Positions 38,601 through 44,136 of a DNA stretch of 64,000 bases are shown piece by piece (the first letter of the stretch is position 1; the number at the start of each line of letters is the position of its first letter). This stretch comes from Pollenia angustigena (taxonomy: Eukaryota > Arthropoda > Insecta > Diptera > Polleniidae): NCBI GenBank assembly GCA_930367215.1, contig OV884059.1, forward strand, positions 16,578,945 through 16,642,944, read 5' to 3'. Below the pieces are notes generated by a model that was not told where the DNA came from, did no database searches, and worked only from the letters and a program-made list of their open reading frames with translations. Made by a program: the position numbers and the translations under genes.

Positions 38601-41600
38601 ACATGGATAAATGTAAAAAATATTCCAGCTCTTAAATCATATCATTATTTTTTCGGGCTTTTCCAATGACAATACTATAAGAGTAGCTCGAACAGCTGGG
38701 TCTATTAAGCATAAGATACAATGTTAAACGGTTAAATAAACAAATTAATAAATGAATATAAGTAATATAAGAGTAATGAAATATTCTATATTTTTTTGTA
38801 ACTAATAAATTTATAATTACAAGGTTAAAAAGATTTTTAAATACATGAATGTTTTTTATATACACAATTTGGTTTAATGGAAAAAGTGTAACGACCGTAA
38901 CGTAACGTCCGTAACAGACAAAAATTAAGATTTTTGTTTAACAGGACTACTTAGCCTTCTTTTCTAAGATGGATTGATATGGTCATATATTCCACTTAAT
39001 TTTTTGTATTTGGACTTTTTTTGTTTATTATGCAAAATTAGCTAAAAAATGTGCAAATGCACATAAGCCTCAAAGTCGACTTCCATTTTTTGTAACGTCC
39101 GTAACGGAACTTTAAGCTAGCATAACTTTTTTTCAAAAACAGTTAACCTTTAAGTTTAAAACAAGTTTTAAAGTACTCCCAAAGAATTGCATTTTGCAAA
39201 AAATTTCATGAAAATATTCCAATGCTAACGTCAGCTTAGTCAATCTTAACAAGCAAATTTGCGTGCGAATGTAACGTCCGTAACGCAGGATTAGCCCATA
39301 TGTATTTTATTAAAATATTTTTCAATTTCACATATTAAAGCTCAAAAAAATTATTAATTGTACAGAATGAACTAGTGATGTGTAAACAATCAAACACGAC
39401 AAAAAAAGTTGTAGATACGAGTCAGAAAACTGCAAAATCACTATTTTTCTTGATTTATTCATACGCTAAAATTTACATTCAATCTTTGCTTGCAAAACAA
39501 AGTTCAACGTTGGTAATTTTTACATCGTTTCGTACACATTTGATTTTTGCATTTATTCGTTTTTTATTGAAAGTGCTTTCTTTGCATTTTTGTTGCGCAG
39601 CACGCAATATAACACAAATGTGTAAATTCAAAGGAACACATTCTTATACTTTTGCATTGAAGTAGTCATTGTCCACTCGATAAGACGCTTTGTTACTATT
39701 AACAACAATAACAACAATAAACCACTCGAAGAGACACTTTGTTAAAATTAACAACAATAAAAACAACTACTGTACTTTTTAAAAGTAAAAAAAAAAAATT
39801 CTGTTTCTATGGAAATTGTTTGTATGTACCTACATATGTGCGATTAGTTTCATTTCAATTTTTTTTTCTTGTACTACATAGTTAATGCTGAATGAATACA
39901 TGAGTAATGATTGCTTGATTTCTGGCTTTTTTGTTTGTATTTTTTTTTTTTCTTTACCAAAACAATCATTGTCGCACCGAACACACAAACATCTTTATTA
40001 AAAAACGAAGCTAACGATTGTATAAATAACAAAGCATGATGTGCATTATTTGAATGACTGCAAACCAGCAGCGAATATTTACGGTTGCGCAAGTTTGATT
40101 GTATGAACGCAAGTGAGTGTATTTGTTGCTGTTGATTTAATGCGATTTTTTTTACAATCGCACAAAGCCGTTCTCTGATACGAGTACGAGTATGAATTAA
40201 TAACCACTGTTTTGCATCATTATGATTCAAGTGACAAATAAAAGAGATAGTGTTGCCACCTTCCAATCAAAAAATAGGGTAAAACGTTTATTATTAGTTA
40301 AAATGCTGATTATGAACATGAATTTAAAAAAAACTTAAAACTTTTAAACTTAAAATGTTGCTAACGCTTTCAATGCAATTAAATCCAATGCAATAGTATT
40401 AGATAATATTGCTAGGTTTGTTTAAATTATTCTGCCATGGATTATTCGATATATCACCCACCTTTTTAACACCATAATAACCACCAATAGATTCCCAATG
40501 GAGTGGAATCATGCTAAAATTATTCCAATACCTAAAACCGGATCTGAATATCGTCCAATTGCAATTCTGCCATATCTTTCTAAAGTTTTTGAAAATTTAT
40601 TGCATACACAAATTTATGAGCATGTCAATGCTAACAATTTATTAACTGATCGCCAATCTGGATTTAGACCACAACGTAGCTGTATTACAGTACTAATAGA
40701 GGAAATTCGAAATAGTTAAGATGATAATAAATTAACGTTCCTTGTGTTATTAGACCATTCAAAGGCCTTTGATACTGTACTGTGAAATTATTTAACTTTT
40801 CAACACTAGCAGTGGAATTAATATCGTCGTATCTCTCAAATAGATCTCAATCAGTTGCAAACAATGGTTCCTTATCACGAGCTTTACGGGTAACAAGAGG
40901 TTTTCCTCAGGGCTCTATTCTTGGACCCCTTCTATACTCATTATATGCAAACGATCTTTCAAAACAAATCAAATATTCCAAAATACAAATGTATGCTGAC
41001 GACGTTCAGCTGTATCTTAGTAGCAACAGAGATTCAATTACGATAAGAATACAAGAATTAAATCATGATCTTGACAAAATTTATACATGGGCTTTAGCTA
41101 ATGGTTTACGACTTAATCCAAGCCAATCAAAGTGTCTAATAGTATGCAAAAAAGCAGTTCGAATAGATTTTGATATAGACATATTGCTTGGGGGTTTAAA
41201 AATTGATATTGTGGATTCAACAACAACATCATCCGCTATATATTCTCGTTTAAAAGGTTCGATAATGTATTCCTGTCGTATTTTCAGTATATCTTTTCCA
41301 AACTATTTACAATTTAAAAACCTTATTTTTCTTTACAAAATTATCATGACAAAGGAGCCAGATTACCTTTACAAACGTTTACGGTTTACAAGATCGTGCT
41401 GAGGAAAAGGTATACTTCAATTTCGTCACCGGGACCATGCTTCTGAATGTCAATTCTTAATATTAACCATACGTCTCTGGAATCAACTTCCAAATAATTT
41501 GCAAACCACTAGCAACGCAATAAGGTTTAGAAAATTACTATTAAAATATTTTTTGTAATACTTGTGTGTTTAATTCTAACGCAAAATTATTTTATTTATG

Positions 41601-43163
41601 TTATTATTTTATTTTATTTGTGTTATTATTTTATTTGATTATTTATTATCTTTTAATTCTGTAGCTAAAATTTATATTCACTGTTTTTGCAGTATCATTT
41701 TTGAATATTCAACTAAATTTGTTTAACTTAACATGTCTGATTCTAATACTATAATTTATAAGATATTTTTTCTTGTTGTATTAGAAAATCTAATTAATAA
41801 ATACAAATACAAATGTTTTTTAACTAAAATGTATCTAAAACCTGAATTAATATTTTTTTTTATGAATACGGCTGATAAACAGCCCAATTATGAATAAAAA
41901 TTCCCCGGGAGTTTTTTCCCTTTTCCCAGTTTTACCATTGAATTAACATAGGAAAAATGGGAAAAGGGAGAAAACTCCCGGGGAATTTTTATTCATAATT
42001 GGGCTGAAAATCTACTATCAATTTGCAAAGATGTCGAAATTTTCTGATTTGAAATACATAGAGATAAAAACCCTATTATTTTAGTGTCATCACTAGAAAA
42101 GTGGCAATAAATTTTATTATTATTGTGGCATCACTGACAGAATGGCATTTGTTTTGAAAGCTGCGTTACTATTTTTCAAGTTTTTCAAGTCCTTTTTTGT
42201 TTTATATTATTAAGCTTCGTACAGACGATGGTCAGTTCTTACAATGTTGTCATAAAATTTGCCTAAAAATGTCTTGCAACTGTGTCACCATTGTAAGCTC
42301 ATTTTCATTTGGAACATGTGTAAAATTAATGCATCTGACAAGCACCATTGTCAGAAAAATAACAACATTGTAAGATCTGACCATCGTCTGTACGAAGCTT
42401 TAAGCAAAATAATTTCCAAATCATGTTTGTGGTTTCTTTTAAAATTTTGGCAGTTTTGTAGAAAAAAAGTATTTAAAAAAAGGTTTTTTTTTCAGAAATG
42501 TTGGCGTTTTTGATTGATAGTAGATGTTGTATGTTTCAAGTGTAAATACATGTTTCACATTTCAACATCTTCCATGCTTTCAAGTTTTGCAAGTGTAAAA
42601 AGGGTATTACCTAACATACATTTTTATTTCAAATGGCAACGCAAGTGAAGTTCGGTTGCAATACATAATCGTAGTATTAAATGTTTCTTGTCTTTTAAAT
42701 ACACGACTAAAAGGTATTTTGTATTTGAAATACATCAATGCATGTATTTTGCCCAACCCTGAAGATGAAAAAGTTTGGCAACGCCAAACAAAACATAAAA
42801 TTTTAGGTTTCAACATTTAAAAAATAAATATTTTATATTTTTTTTAACATCATACGGTTGCTCTAAGGCACGTTTTCACAACTTATCGATAGTTTAAGGT
42901 AGAATCTTATCGGCCGCATAAAAAGTGTTCCAGTATTACAACTTCACTTTAACCTTAAGTAGCGATAAGTTATAGAAAAGTTTATCCTACCTGGTAGGTT
43001 AAAGTACAGTTGTAAGAATGGAAGGAAGACTGTATATACGACTGACAAAATCCTACCTTTTGCTATCGGGCCTAAATATATTAAAAAAAAGAAGTATAAT
43101 AAAATATTGAATTAAAAAAAACTTACCATGATCTTCCAATGTATGCTGTGAATGATCCATCAT
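8455..43163 (-). CDS. Ctr1A: CTR-family high-affinity copper importer, four coding exons
   Basis: Join of exons 43127-43163, 35723-35919, 35417-35661 and 8455-8656 gives 226 residues. CTR proteins are plasma-membrane homotrimers that import Cu(I). Residues 1-78 are a His/Met-rich, probably extracellular copper-binding segment ending in MMHHMMSMS (70-78). Residues about 94-116 form TM1, followed by a Pro/Gln-rich cytosolic loop (about 130-160). TM2 carries MLIFM (M186, M190), the copper-selectivity MxxxM. TM3 carries GAGVG (G203/G207), the packing GxxxG. The protein ends WKK...TEHCH, the copper-binding HCH tail typical of CTR1. All donors read GTAAGT and junction phases agree (1, 0, 2). Start: the first of two adjacent ATGs. 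Length suits the family. The A paralogue is inferred from the tail and loop; Ctr1B is less likely. Introns are 7207, 61 and 26760 bp and the two large ones are full of transposons. Confidence 0.93.
8853..9041 (+). repeat. Copy of SINE-body-like repeat (family D)
   Basis: CAGTCAAGAATGAAAAGTTA through ATAAAATAACCACAATAC matches 11988-12172 and, in part, 11519-11592. No coding. Likely the body of the tRNA-headed SINE at 11900. Confidence 0.55.
9042..9609. other. AT-rich stretch, no gene seen
   Basis: A TTTGGCATCACTGGTAAC motif near 9506 resembles hAT-like termini (compare CAGTGATGCCA at 28809), with CCCTACATTT/CCCTAC words at 9412-9500; probably the right part of an old element. Confidence 0.35.
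9785..9912. mobile_element. Near-perfect palindromic MITE (CAGCCCAATTATG), copy 1
   Basis: CAGCCCAATTATGAATAAAA mirrored by ATTCATAATTGGGCTG. Arms of about 60 bases contain CCCCGGGAG, CCCTTTTCCCATTTTT and their complements. Copies at 27165-27291 and 41880-42006 are closely similar. Confidence 0.88.
10019..10118. mobile_element. Small hairpin (GTCACACAAATTAATT ends)
   Basis: GTCACACAAATTAATTTTCC and the CGATCGAAAGTG arm are mirrored by CACTTTTGATCGGAATTGAT and TTCTGTGAC. A single copy, nested in the hAT-like element. Confidence 0.6.
11900..12172 (+). mobile_element. tRNA-headed SINE-like repeat
   Basis: GGCAAGCCCTCTGAGGAGAT...GGGTTCGAGCCCAG resembles a tRNA 3' half with a Pol III B box (GGTTCGAGCC, 11971-11980). 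The following body (TCAAGAATGAAAAATTATCA onwards) recurs at 8853. The tRNA fold was not confirmed. Confidence 0.55.
12474..12610 (+). mobile_element. tRNA-like SINE with A-rich tail
   Basis: GCTGGTAGTGAGCTAGTCTA...GATCGAATCCCGCCAGAGAC, with a B-box-like GATCGAATCCC, followed by an AAATAAAATA-type tail from 12550. The tRNA-like part is nearly the same as at 31520-31590, so they form one family. The acceptor-stem fold is incomplete, so not a functional tRNA. Confidence 0.6.
12906..13088. mobile_element. Word-arm element fragment (F0)
   Basis: Repeated GGGGAnTTATTTCATTT words; right end GGGGGTTATTTCATGCCGCC equals the right end of the element at 14643. The left end is missing or diverged. Confidence 0.55.
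13289..14414. mobile_element. Word-arm element F1 with tandem core, 8-bp TSD
   Basis: TTACTATC at 13281-13288 and 14415-14422. Ends GGCGCTGCG...ATATGGCCCC and GGGGTCATTTTGCGCACTGCC. Arms consist of repeated GGGGnnATTTTTCATTT words in opposite orientation. The centre (about 13670-14090) is a tandem array. No coding. Confidence 0.8.
13670..14090 (+). repeat. 82-bp tandem repeat array (core of F1)
   Basis: GGTATAACGAA occurs at 13685, 13766, 13848, 13930 and 14012, giving a period of 81-82; a diverged unit starts near 14080. Each unit carries CTGGCTTCGCTnACTAAAGC and GGCC(T/G)..GGCC. Single related units lie in F2 (14899-14957) and F3 (about 62790-62880). Confidence 0.85.
14643..15106. mobile_element. 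Word-arm element F2, 8-9-bp TSD
   Basis: GGCGGCATGAAATAACCCCC at the left mirrored by GGGGGTTATTTCATGCCGCC. CAATATATG is present on both sides. Arms are repeated GGGGnTTATTTCATTT words. The centre has one unit of the 82-bp repeat, with CACCGGCTTCGCTAAGTAAA. Confidence 0.82.
15107..16902. other. Unassigned stretch
   Basis: AT-rich. 16365-16760 is more balanced and contains CTGGCGCCCTGTGCTCCAGT, repeated near 19444. No gene or paired ends recognised. Confidence 0.35.
17028..18097 (+). mobile_element. TA-TSD element J, with exon-like segments
   Basis: TA|CACGCAGAGAAAAAACATG at the left and CATGTTTTTTCTTTGCATG|TA at the right. Intact repeat A at 43413 supplies the uninterrupted target. The interior contains exon-like blocks (see 17452-17702). 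TA targets suggest Tc1/mariner/pogo-like mobilisation. Confidence 0.75.
17452..17702 (+). pseudogene. Possible two-exon remnant inside element J
   Basis: ATG-initiated [20 protein letters not shown] reads to a stop at about 17525. Nearby are a donor-like CAGGTAAGT (about 17545), an acceptor-like TTTCTAACAG (17600-17609), a block open in one frame ([20 protein letters not shown]) and another GTAAGT at 17702. The product is unrecognised. It may be a degraded transposon gene or captured host sequence. Confidence 0.3.
18751..19910. other. Unassigned stretch
   Basis: AT-rich; a TTGGCGCCCTATGCTCCAGT motif near 19443 repeats one at 16710. No gene recognised. Confidence 0.35.
19911..20016. mobile_element. 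Small hairpin MITE (GTGGGTTAATTCTGTAAC)
   Basis: GTGGGTTAATTCTGTAACTT is mirrored by AAGTTACAGAATTACCCCAC; loop of TTAAGTA words. Confidence 0.65.
20928..21066. mobile_element. Hairpin MITE (CTGCCTGTT ends, A/C core)
   Basis: Left CAGCCTGTTCATCGATTTCG and right CGAAATCGTTAAACAGGCAG. Arms include GCATAGAAAATTA and complement. The centre is AAAGCAAAAACTAATTTTAG / AATTTTGTTTTTGTTTTAAA. Same termini as 32248 and 62046. Confidence 0.75.
21067..22006. other. Unassigned stretch
   Basis: AT-rich with scattered short frames; no paired ends or protein similarity seen. Confidence 0.35.
22007..22181. mobile_element. TIR MITE with 10-bp target duplication
   Basis: GGTGTGAATC at 21997-22006 and 22182-22191 is identical. 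Ends AAGGCGAATTGACTAGAAGG and CCTTCTAGTCAATTCGCCTT are perfect inverted repeats. A 9-10-bp duplication suggests a MULE-type element. Confidence 0.85.
22640..23160. mobile_element. hAT-like word-arm element (TTGCAATC words)
   Basis: Ends CAGAGCTGTGAAAAACG and CGTTTACAGCTCTA. Flanks GAACATAC / GTACATAC agree at 7 of 8. ATTGCAATC and TGATTTCAATC words fill the arms. No transposase. Confidence 0.75.
23244..23515 (+). mobile_element. Family C element, copy 2 (left part)
   Basis: CAGGAAAACCGTAAATATGC and the following CTTGTGCGAACAATGAAGAC match the left end of 1859-4850 and, inverted, the right end of 25292-26458. Interrupted by the mariner-like insertion that follows. Confidence 0.65.
23516..24408 (-). 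mobile_element. mariner-type (DD41D-like) element, deleted
   Basis: GGGTGATTTTTTAAGAGCT at the left and AGCTAAAAAATCATCC at the right form imperfect inverted ends next to TA dinucleotides. Encloses a broken transposase gene on the minus strand. At about 0.9 kb it is shorter than a full element. Confidence 0.75.
23621..24344 (-). pseudogene. Broken mariner/Tc1-superfamily transposase
   Basis: The first frame (24344 to 23892) has an N-terminal helix-turn-helix start ([20 protein letters not shown]), then [17 protein letters not shown] and the catalytic-region motif [13 protein letters not shown] frameshift near 23910 moves reading to [33 protein letters not shown] and the C-terminus (23917 to 23621). 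Allowing for the shift, about 41 residues separate the second and third acidic residues, as in DD41D (rosa-like) transposases. The block between the first HTH and the strand with the first catalytic Asp is deleted and garbled, so the enzyme is dead. Confidence 0.82.
24652..25131. mobile_element. Element with about 130-bp inverted repeats
   Basis: 24652-24791 (ATTCAACATTTTTCATTTTT...ACTTTATACACTACCA) is inverted at 25001-25131 (TGGTAGTGTATAAAGT...AAAATGTTGAAT). The central 200 bp include GGCCCGCTACGGCCTTCGTC. No coding. Confidence 0.75.
25292..26458 (-). mobile_element. Family C element, copy 3 (complete)
   Basis: Ends GGGGAAACCAGAAATATTC and ATTTATAGTTTCCCTG; flanks GTAATAAGC / GTAATTACC agree at 7 of 9. 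It is the reverse-oriented, uninterrupted counterpart of 1859-4850 and so defines the family at about 1.17 kb. Confidence 0.75.
26468..27164. other. Unassigned stretch
   Basis: AT-rich, no gene or paired ends recognised. Confidence 0.35.
27165..27291. mobile_element. Palindromic MITE (CAGCCCAATTATG), copy 2
   Basis: Same arms as 9785-9912 (CCGGGAATTTTTTCCCTTTT and complement), with a few differences at the right end. Confidence 0.82.
27340..28800 (-). pseudogene. Transposon-encoded gene relic, split by a MITE
   Basis: Minus-strand blocks in order: [20 protein letters not shown] (about 28750-28690); [20 protein letters not shown], then [20 protein letters not shown] and [12 protein letters not shown] (28640-28404); after the 27905-28400 insertion, [22 protein letters not shown] and [20 protein letters not shown] (27900-27730); then [20 protein letters not shown] (about 27665-27605). 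I recall this motif series (FDT-SNTG, ACRHH, PPR/PGA-H) from an uncharacterised repetitive gene family in invertebrate genomes, but cannot name it. Stops and frame breaks make it inactive. Confidence 0.6.
27905..28400. mobile_element. TIR MITE in TTA duplication, nested in a gene relic
   Basis: TTA at 27902-27904 and 28401-28403. Ends AGGGCATAATAAACCACACA and TGTGAGGTTTATTATGCCCT. Interior AAATGTTTG/CAAACA words. The same reading frame resumes on the far side, which confirms the insertion borders. Confidence 0.88.
28809..30014. mobile_element. hAT-like element (CAGTGATGCCA ends, TTAGTGCTTTTT words)
   Basis: Flanks AAAACAAG (28801-28808) / AAATCAAG (30015-30022) agree at 7 of 8. Ends CAGTGATGCCATCTTAGTGC and AAAAAGTTGGTATCACTG. 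Repeated GTGCTTTTT words in both arms. Short coding-like stretches ([20 protein letters not shown] near 29150; [20 protein letters not shown] near 29700) may be transposase relics. Confidence 0.7.
30078..30732. mobile_element. TIR element (CACCCCTATCGT ends)
   Basis: CACCCCTATCGTAATTTTTC is mirrored by ATTCACGATAGGGGTG; ATT on both sides. Arms hold TTTTTCCC and CACGGGAA-type words. No coding. Confidence 0.65.
31513..31592 (+). mobile_element. tRNA-like SINE fragment
   Basis: CTGGTAGTGAGCAGGTCTAT...GGGTTCGATTCCCGCC contains a perfect Pol III B box (GGTTCGATTCC, 31569-31579) and matches 12474-12552. No convincing 5' half of a tRNA cloverleaf. Confidence 0.6.
31750..31930 (+). repeat. Family C-like fragment (right end)
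   Basis: GAGCATAAAACACTTTTTTAGAGCATATTACCGATTTCCCTG parallels the 4795-4850 end of family C (described by motif: GCATAAAACxC, GCATATT, TTTCCCTG). Confidence 0.45.
32109..32150 (+). repeat. Poly-G tract
   Basis: A run of 13 G interrupted by one A, then GGGGG TT GGGGG; a strong compositional outlier with G-quadruplex potential. It may be a slippage-prone microsatellite. Confidence 0.8.
32248..32353. mobile_element. MITE in TAA duplication (CTGCCTATTT ends, A/C core)
   Basis: TAA at 32245-32247 and 32354-32356. Ends CTGCCTATTT / AAATAGGCAG. The left arm is longer than the right by about 35 bases. The centre AAACCAAAAACAAATTTTTT and AGTTTTGTTTTTGTTTTAT is the shared core. Confidence 0.82.
32642..32775. 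mobile_element. Near-perfect hairpin MITE (CGGTTCACACACGTCAAG)
   Basis: CGGTTCACACACGTCAAGTT mirrored by AACTTGACGTGTGTGAACCG; arms of about 60 bases, including CTTTTAGGAGAGAAGGGAAA and complement. Confidence 0.82.
33155..33785 (+). repeat. Dispersed repeat family A, mosaic copy
   Basis: AGTATAGTCGGTCAAGCCCG at the left matches 43413; the rest carries GCTTGGTCCTTGT-type words in a different arrangement, and the right end is missing. Confidence 0.6.
34500..34710. repeat. CTCGATATCGA word cluster
   Basis: Repeated ACTCGATA / TCGATATCGA words resemble the subterminal regions of the hAT-like elements, but no ends or duplication could be paired. Confidence 0.4.
34745..35035 (+). repeat. Dispersed repeat family A, 3' part
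   Basis: CAAAATTGCGAACTGTATTTTGCGCACAAGG-type block, GGACGGATATCGTTAGATCG and CCCCACTATTTTGGTGTGG correspond to the last 300 bases of 43413-44136. Confidence 0.65.
35417..35661 (-). CDS. Ctr1A: Ctr1A coding exon 3 (TM1 and cytosolic loop)
   Basis: Starts after TTTTCAG with [14 protein letters not shown], the conserved juxtamembrane block. TM1 follows ([20 protein letters not shown], with the family's YEGLK signature), then a Pro/Gln-rich loop. It ends with two bases (CA) before GTAAGT; the T opening exon 4 completes a His codon. It is separated from exon 2 by a 61-bp intron, the only short intron in the gene. Confidence 0.95.
35723..35919 (-). CDS. Ctr1A: Ctr1A coding exon 2 (His/Met-rich ectodomain)
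   Basis: Begins after TTGTAG at 35920-35925 (minus strand), completing an Ala codon (G+CC), and reads [16 protein letters not shown] run of Thr follows, then HHHH and MMHHMMSMS. Ends in phase 0 before GTAAGT. His and Met clusters are the copper-scavenging part of CTR proteins. Low-complexity composition is expected here and evolves fast. Confidence 0.92.
36131..36394. mobile_element. TWA MITE (GTCTGAGTTCATACGG), copy 1
   Basis: TAA at 36128-36130 and 36395-36397. Ends GTCTGAGTTCATACGGCTCA and GCCGTATGAACACAGAC; arms include TGTCTTATTGACAAGAT. The interior carries GAAAACAATAACAAAATTAA. Copies at 48614 and 52095. Confidence 0.9.
37540..39300 (+). mobile_element. Transposon-like unit with GTAACGTCCGTAACG words
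   Basis: The 15-mer or a one-base variant occurs at 37563, 37731, 38888, 38902, 39092 and 39271, all in the same orientation, on both sides of a coding relic (38140-38700). The outer ends were not resolved. The words look like transposase-binding sites. Confidence 0.6.
38140..38700 (+). pseudogene. Transposon ORF relic with SHGKG motif
   Basis: One frame gives a basic stretch ([13 protein letters not shown]), then [20 protein letters not shown] and [13 protein letters not shown], two stops, and after a shift [20 protein letters not shown] and [10 protein letters not shown] (S/G)HGKG.(C/V)D motif following a Lys/Arg-rich N-terminus is, as I recall, typical of a repetitive, uncharacterised gene family in invertebrates. 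The middle of the protein is missing and stops are present, so it is an internally deleted relic. Confidence 0.55.
39301..40349. other. Unassigned part of intron 1
   Basis: Includes short direct repeats (CACTCGA(T/A)(A/G)AGACxCTTTGTTA with AACAACAATAA at 39675-39770). A 130-codon minus frame (39874-40266) shows no domain and is taken as chance. Confidence 0.35.
40350..41815 (+). pseudogene. 5'-truncated non-LTR retrotransposon (reverse transcriptase relic)
   Basis: The RT domain starts about 40355 and runs through [32 protein letters not shown], an in-frame stop near 40718, [14 protein letters not shown] (first catalytic Asp), a frame break, [20 protein letters not shown] and MYADDVQLY (YADD catalytic pair). 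It ends with a block like [20 protein letters not shown] and a stop near 41556. The 3' end is AATACAAATACAAATG at about 41800. Domain order fits the jockey/CR1 group. CTTTTAAACTTAAAATG before and TTTTTTAACTAAAATG after resemble an imperfect target duplication. Confidence 0.88.
41861..41876. repeat. GTATTCATAAA-type terminus
   Basis: TTTATGAATACGGCTG is the inverse of CAGCCGTATTCATAAA at 36672. They may be ends of a split element holding the retrotransposon or ends of two solitary MITEs. Confidence 0.4.
41880..42006. mobile_element. Palindromic MITE (CAGCCCAATTATG), copy 3
   Basis: CAGCCCAATTATGAATAAAA mirrored by TTTTTATTCATAATTGGGCTG; nearly perfect arms and very similar to 9785-9912. Confidence 0.88.
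42213..42399. mobile_element. TWA MITE (AGCTTCGTACAGACG)
   Basis: TTA at 42210-42212 and 42400-42402. AGCTTCGTACAGACGATGGT mirrored by ACCATCGTCTGTACGAAGCT; arms extend to CTTACAATGTTGT. Confidence 0.9.
42867..43072. mobile_element. TWA MITE (CGTTTTCACAACTTA), copy 1, beside Ctr1A exon 1
   Basis: TAA at 42864-42866 and 43073-43075. GGCACGTTTTCACAACTTAT at the left; the right end is diverged. AAAAAGTGTTCCA and the TTTAACCT arms match 45320-45538. Its border lies 49 bases from the exon 1 donor. Confidence 0.78.
43127..43163 (-). CDS. Ctr1A: Ctr1A coding exon 1
   Basis: Encodes [12 protein letters not shown] plus the first base of an Ala codon, then the donor GTAAGT (plus-strand ACTTAC at 43121-43126). 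The same-strand sequence just upstream (43164-43226) is a plausible 5' UTR. A possible acceptor (TTTATTTACAG) ends at 43227, so an upstream non-coding exon is likely but cannot be placed. The exon is tiny and would be missed without exon 2. Confidence 0.88.
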
Positions 43164-43226
43164 TATTGACCAGTAAAATTTTTCAACTAACGGCTTATGT
43201 AAATAATTTTATTTAAAAGGTTTTTC
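43164..43226 (-). promoter_or_regulatory. Probable Ctr1A 5' UTR segment
   Basis: Lies between an acceptor-like TTTATTTACAG and the first ATG on the minus strand. No ATG intervenes out of frame close to the start. Whether this is the first exon or continues into an upstream exon is not resolved; no TATA box or initiator was identified with confidence. Confidence 0.35.
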
Positions 43227-43412
43227 CTGTAAATAAAAAAGATAAAGAAAATAAAATTAATTGTTCGCCGTCTTAAAAATAAATATAATTTATTTATTTA
43301 ATTCTTTTTTTAGCAAAATTTTTTAAGCAAAAGTTTTTATTTTTAATTTTACATAATTACTTTTAAATCCGTAATGCTAAGAAAAAATATAAAGTTCATT
43401 AATGCATAATTA

Positions 43413-44136
43413 AAACAAGTAAGAAAGTATAGTCGGTTAAGCCCGACCATATGATACCTTACACCACAGTATTTAAAAACACATCATGCTTATGTGTCCA
43501 TGAAAATATGGATTTATCTATGTTTATAAACTTCATCAAAATATGTTTGAAAGTTTGTGAGAGGCAGAAATTGCCCCCTGCCTCCCCTTGTGGTCCTATT
43601 GTTTAAAAACTGTATAGCTAATGTGTCCCTATAGATATGGATCTATCTATGTTTTTAATTTCATTAAAATCGGTTTGAGAGGCAGAAAGTGCCCCTATCT
43701 CCCCTCGTGGTCCGATTTTTTTTAAAAATTTAAACATTCTGTGTCCATATAGATATGGTTCTATATATGTTTAAAATTTCAATAAAATGGGTTTAATAGT
43801 TTCTGAGAGGAAGAAATTTCCCCCTTTCTTCCCTCGTGGTCCTACGATTCGGCCCATTTTCAATAGGCTTGGTCCTTGTGCCAATAAGAACCTATGACCC
43901 AAATTTTATCAAATTATCTCCAAAATTGCGACCCGTATTTTGCGCACAAGGTTACATGGACAGCCAGCCAGCCAGCCTGCCTGCCAGCCGGACGGACATC
44001 GTTAGTTCGATTCAGAAAGTTATTCTGAGTAGATCAATATACTTTAAGGTGGGTCTAGACCACTATTTTAAGGCGTTACACACATCAGCACAAATGCATA
44101 ATACCCTCTCCACTATTGTGGTGTGGGTATAAAAAA
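43413..44136 (+). repeat. Dispersed repeat family A, intact copy
   Basis: Starts AAAACAAGTAAGAAAGTATA and ends TTGTGGTGTGGGTATAAAAA. Three or four imperfect units of about 110 bp carry GTGTCC(A/C)TATAGATATGG and CTCCCCTCGTGGTCC. The 3' part has TTTTGCGCACAAGGTTACAT and GCCAGCCAGCCAGCC. Related copies: 16903, 33155, 34745, 59945. No TIRs and no coding, so the class is unclear. Confidence 0.75.

Larger units (their letters stand above)
35920..43126 (-). other. Ctr1A intron 1 (7.2 kb)
   Basis: Bounded by the exon 1 donor GTAAGT and the exon 2 acceptor TTGTAG. Holds TWA MITEs (36131, 42213, 42867), a transposon-gene relic with GTAACG words (37.5-39.3 kb), a truncated non-LTR retrotransposon (40.35-41.82 kb) and a palindromic MITE (41880). 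Confidence 0.85.

Noticed and set aside
39874..40266. 130-codon minus-strand frame
   Set aside because: No domain, start context or splice context; low-complexity Lys/Gln tracts and lies in intron sequence.
36672..41876. A single 5.2-kb transposon bounded by CAGCCGTATTCATAAA and its inverse
   Set aside because: The termini match, but similar ends also occur in a tiny hairpin at 1164 and no target duplication was found, so two solitary MITE ends are equally likely.
43930..43960. TGCGCAC upstream of Ctr1A, matching the metal-response-element core TGCRCNC
   Set aside because: The motif is part of repeat family A and occurs in most of its copies on either side of the gene, so it is not evidence of MTF-1 control of Ctr1A.
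43836..44132. 98-codon frame in repeat A as a gene
   Set aside because: The same translation appears in pieces in other repeat A copies with frameshifts, as expected for a non-coding repeat.
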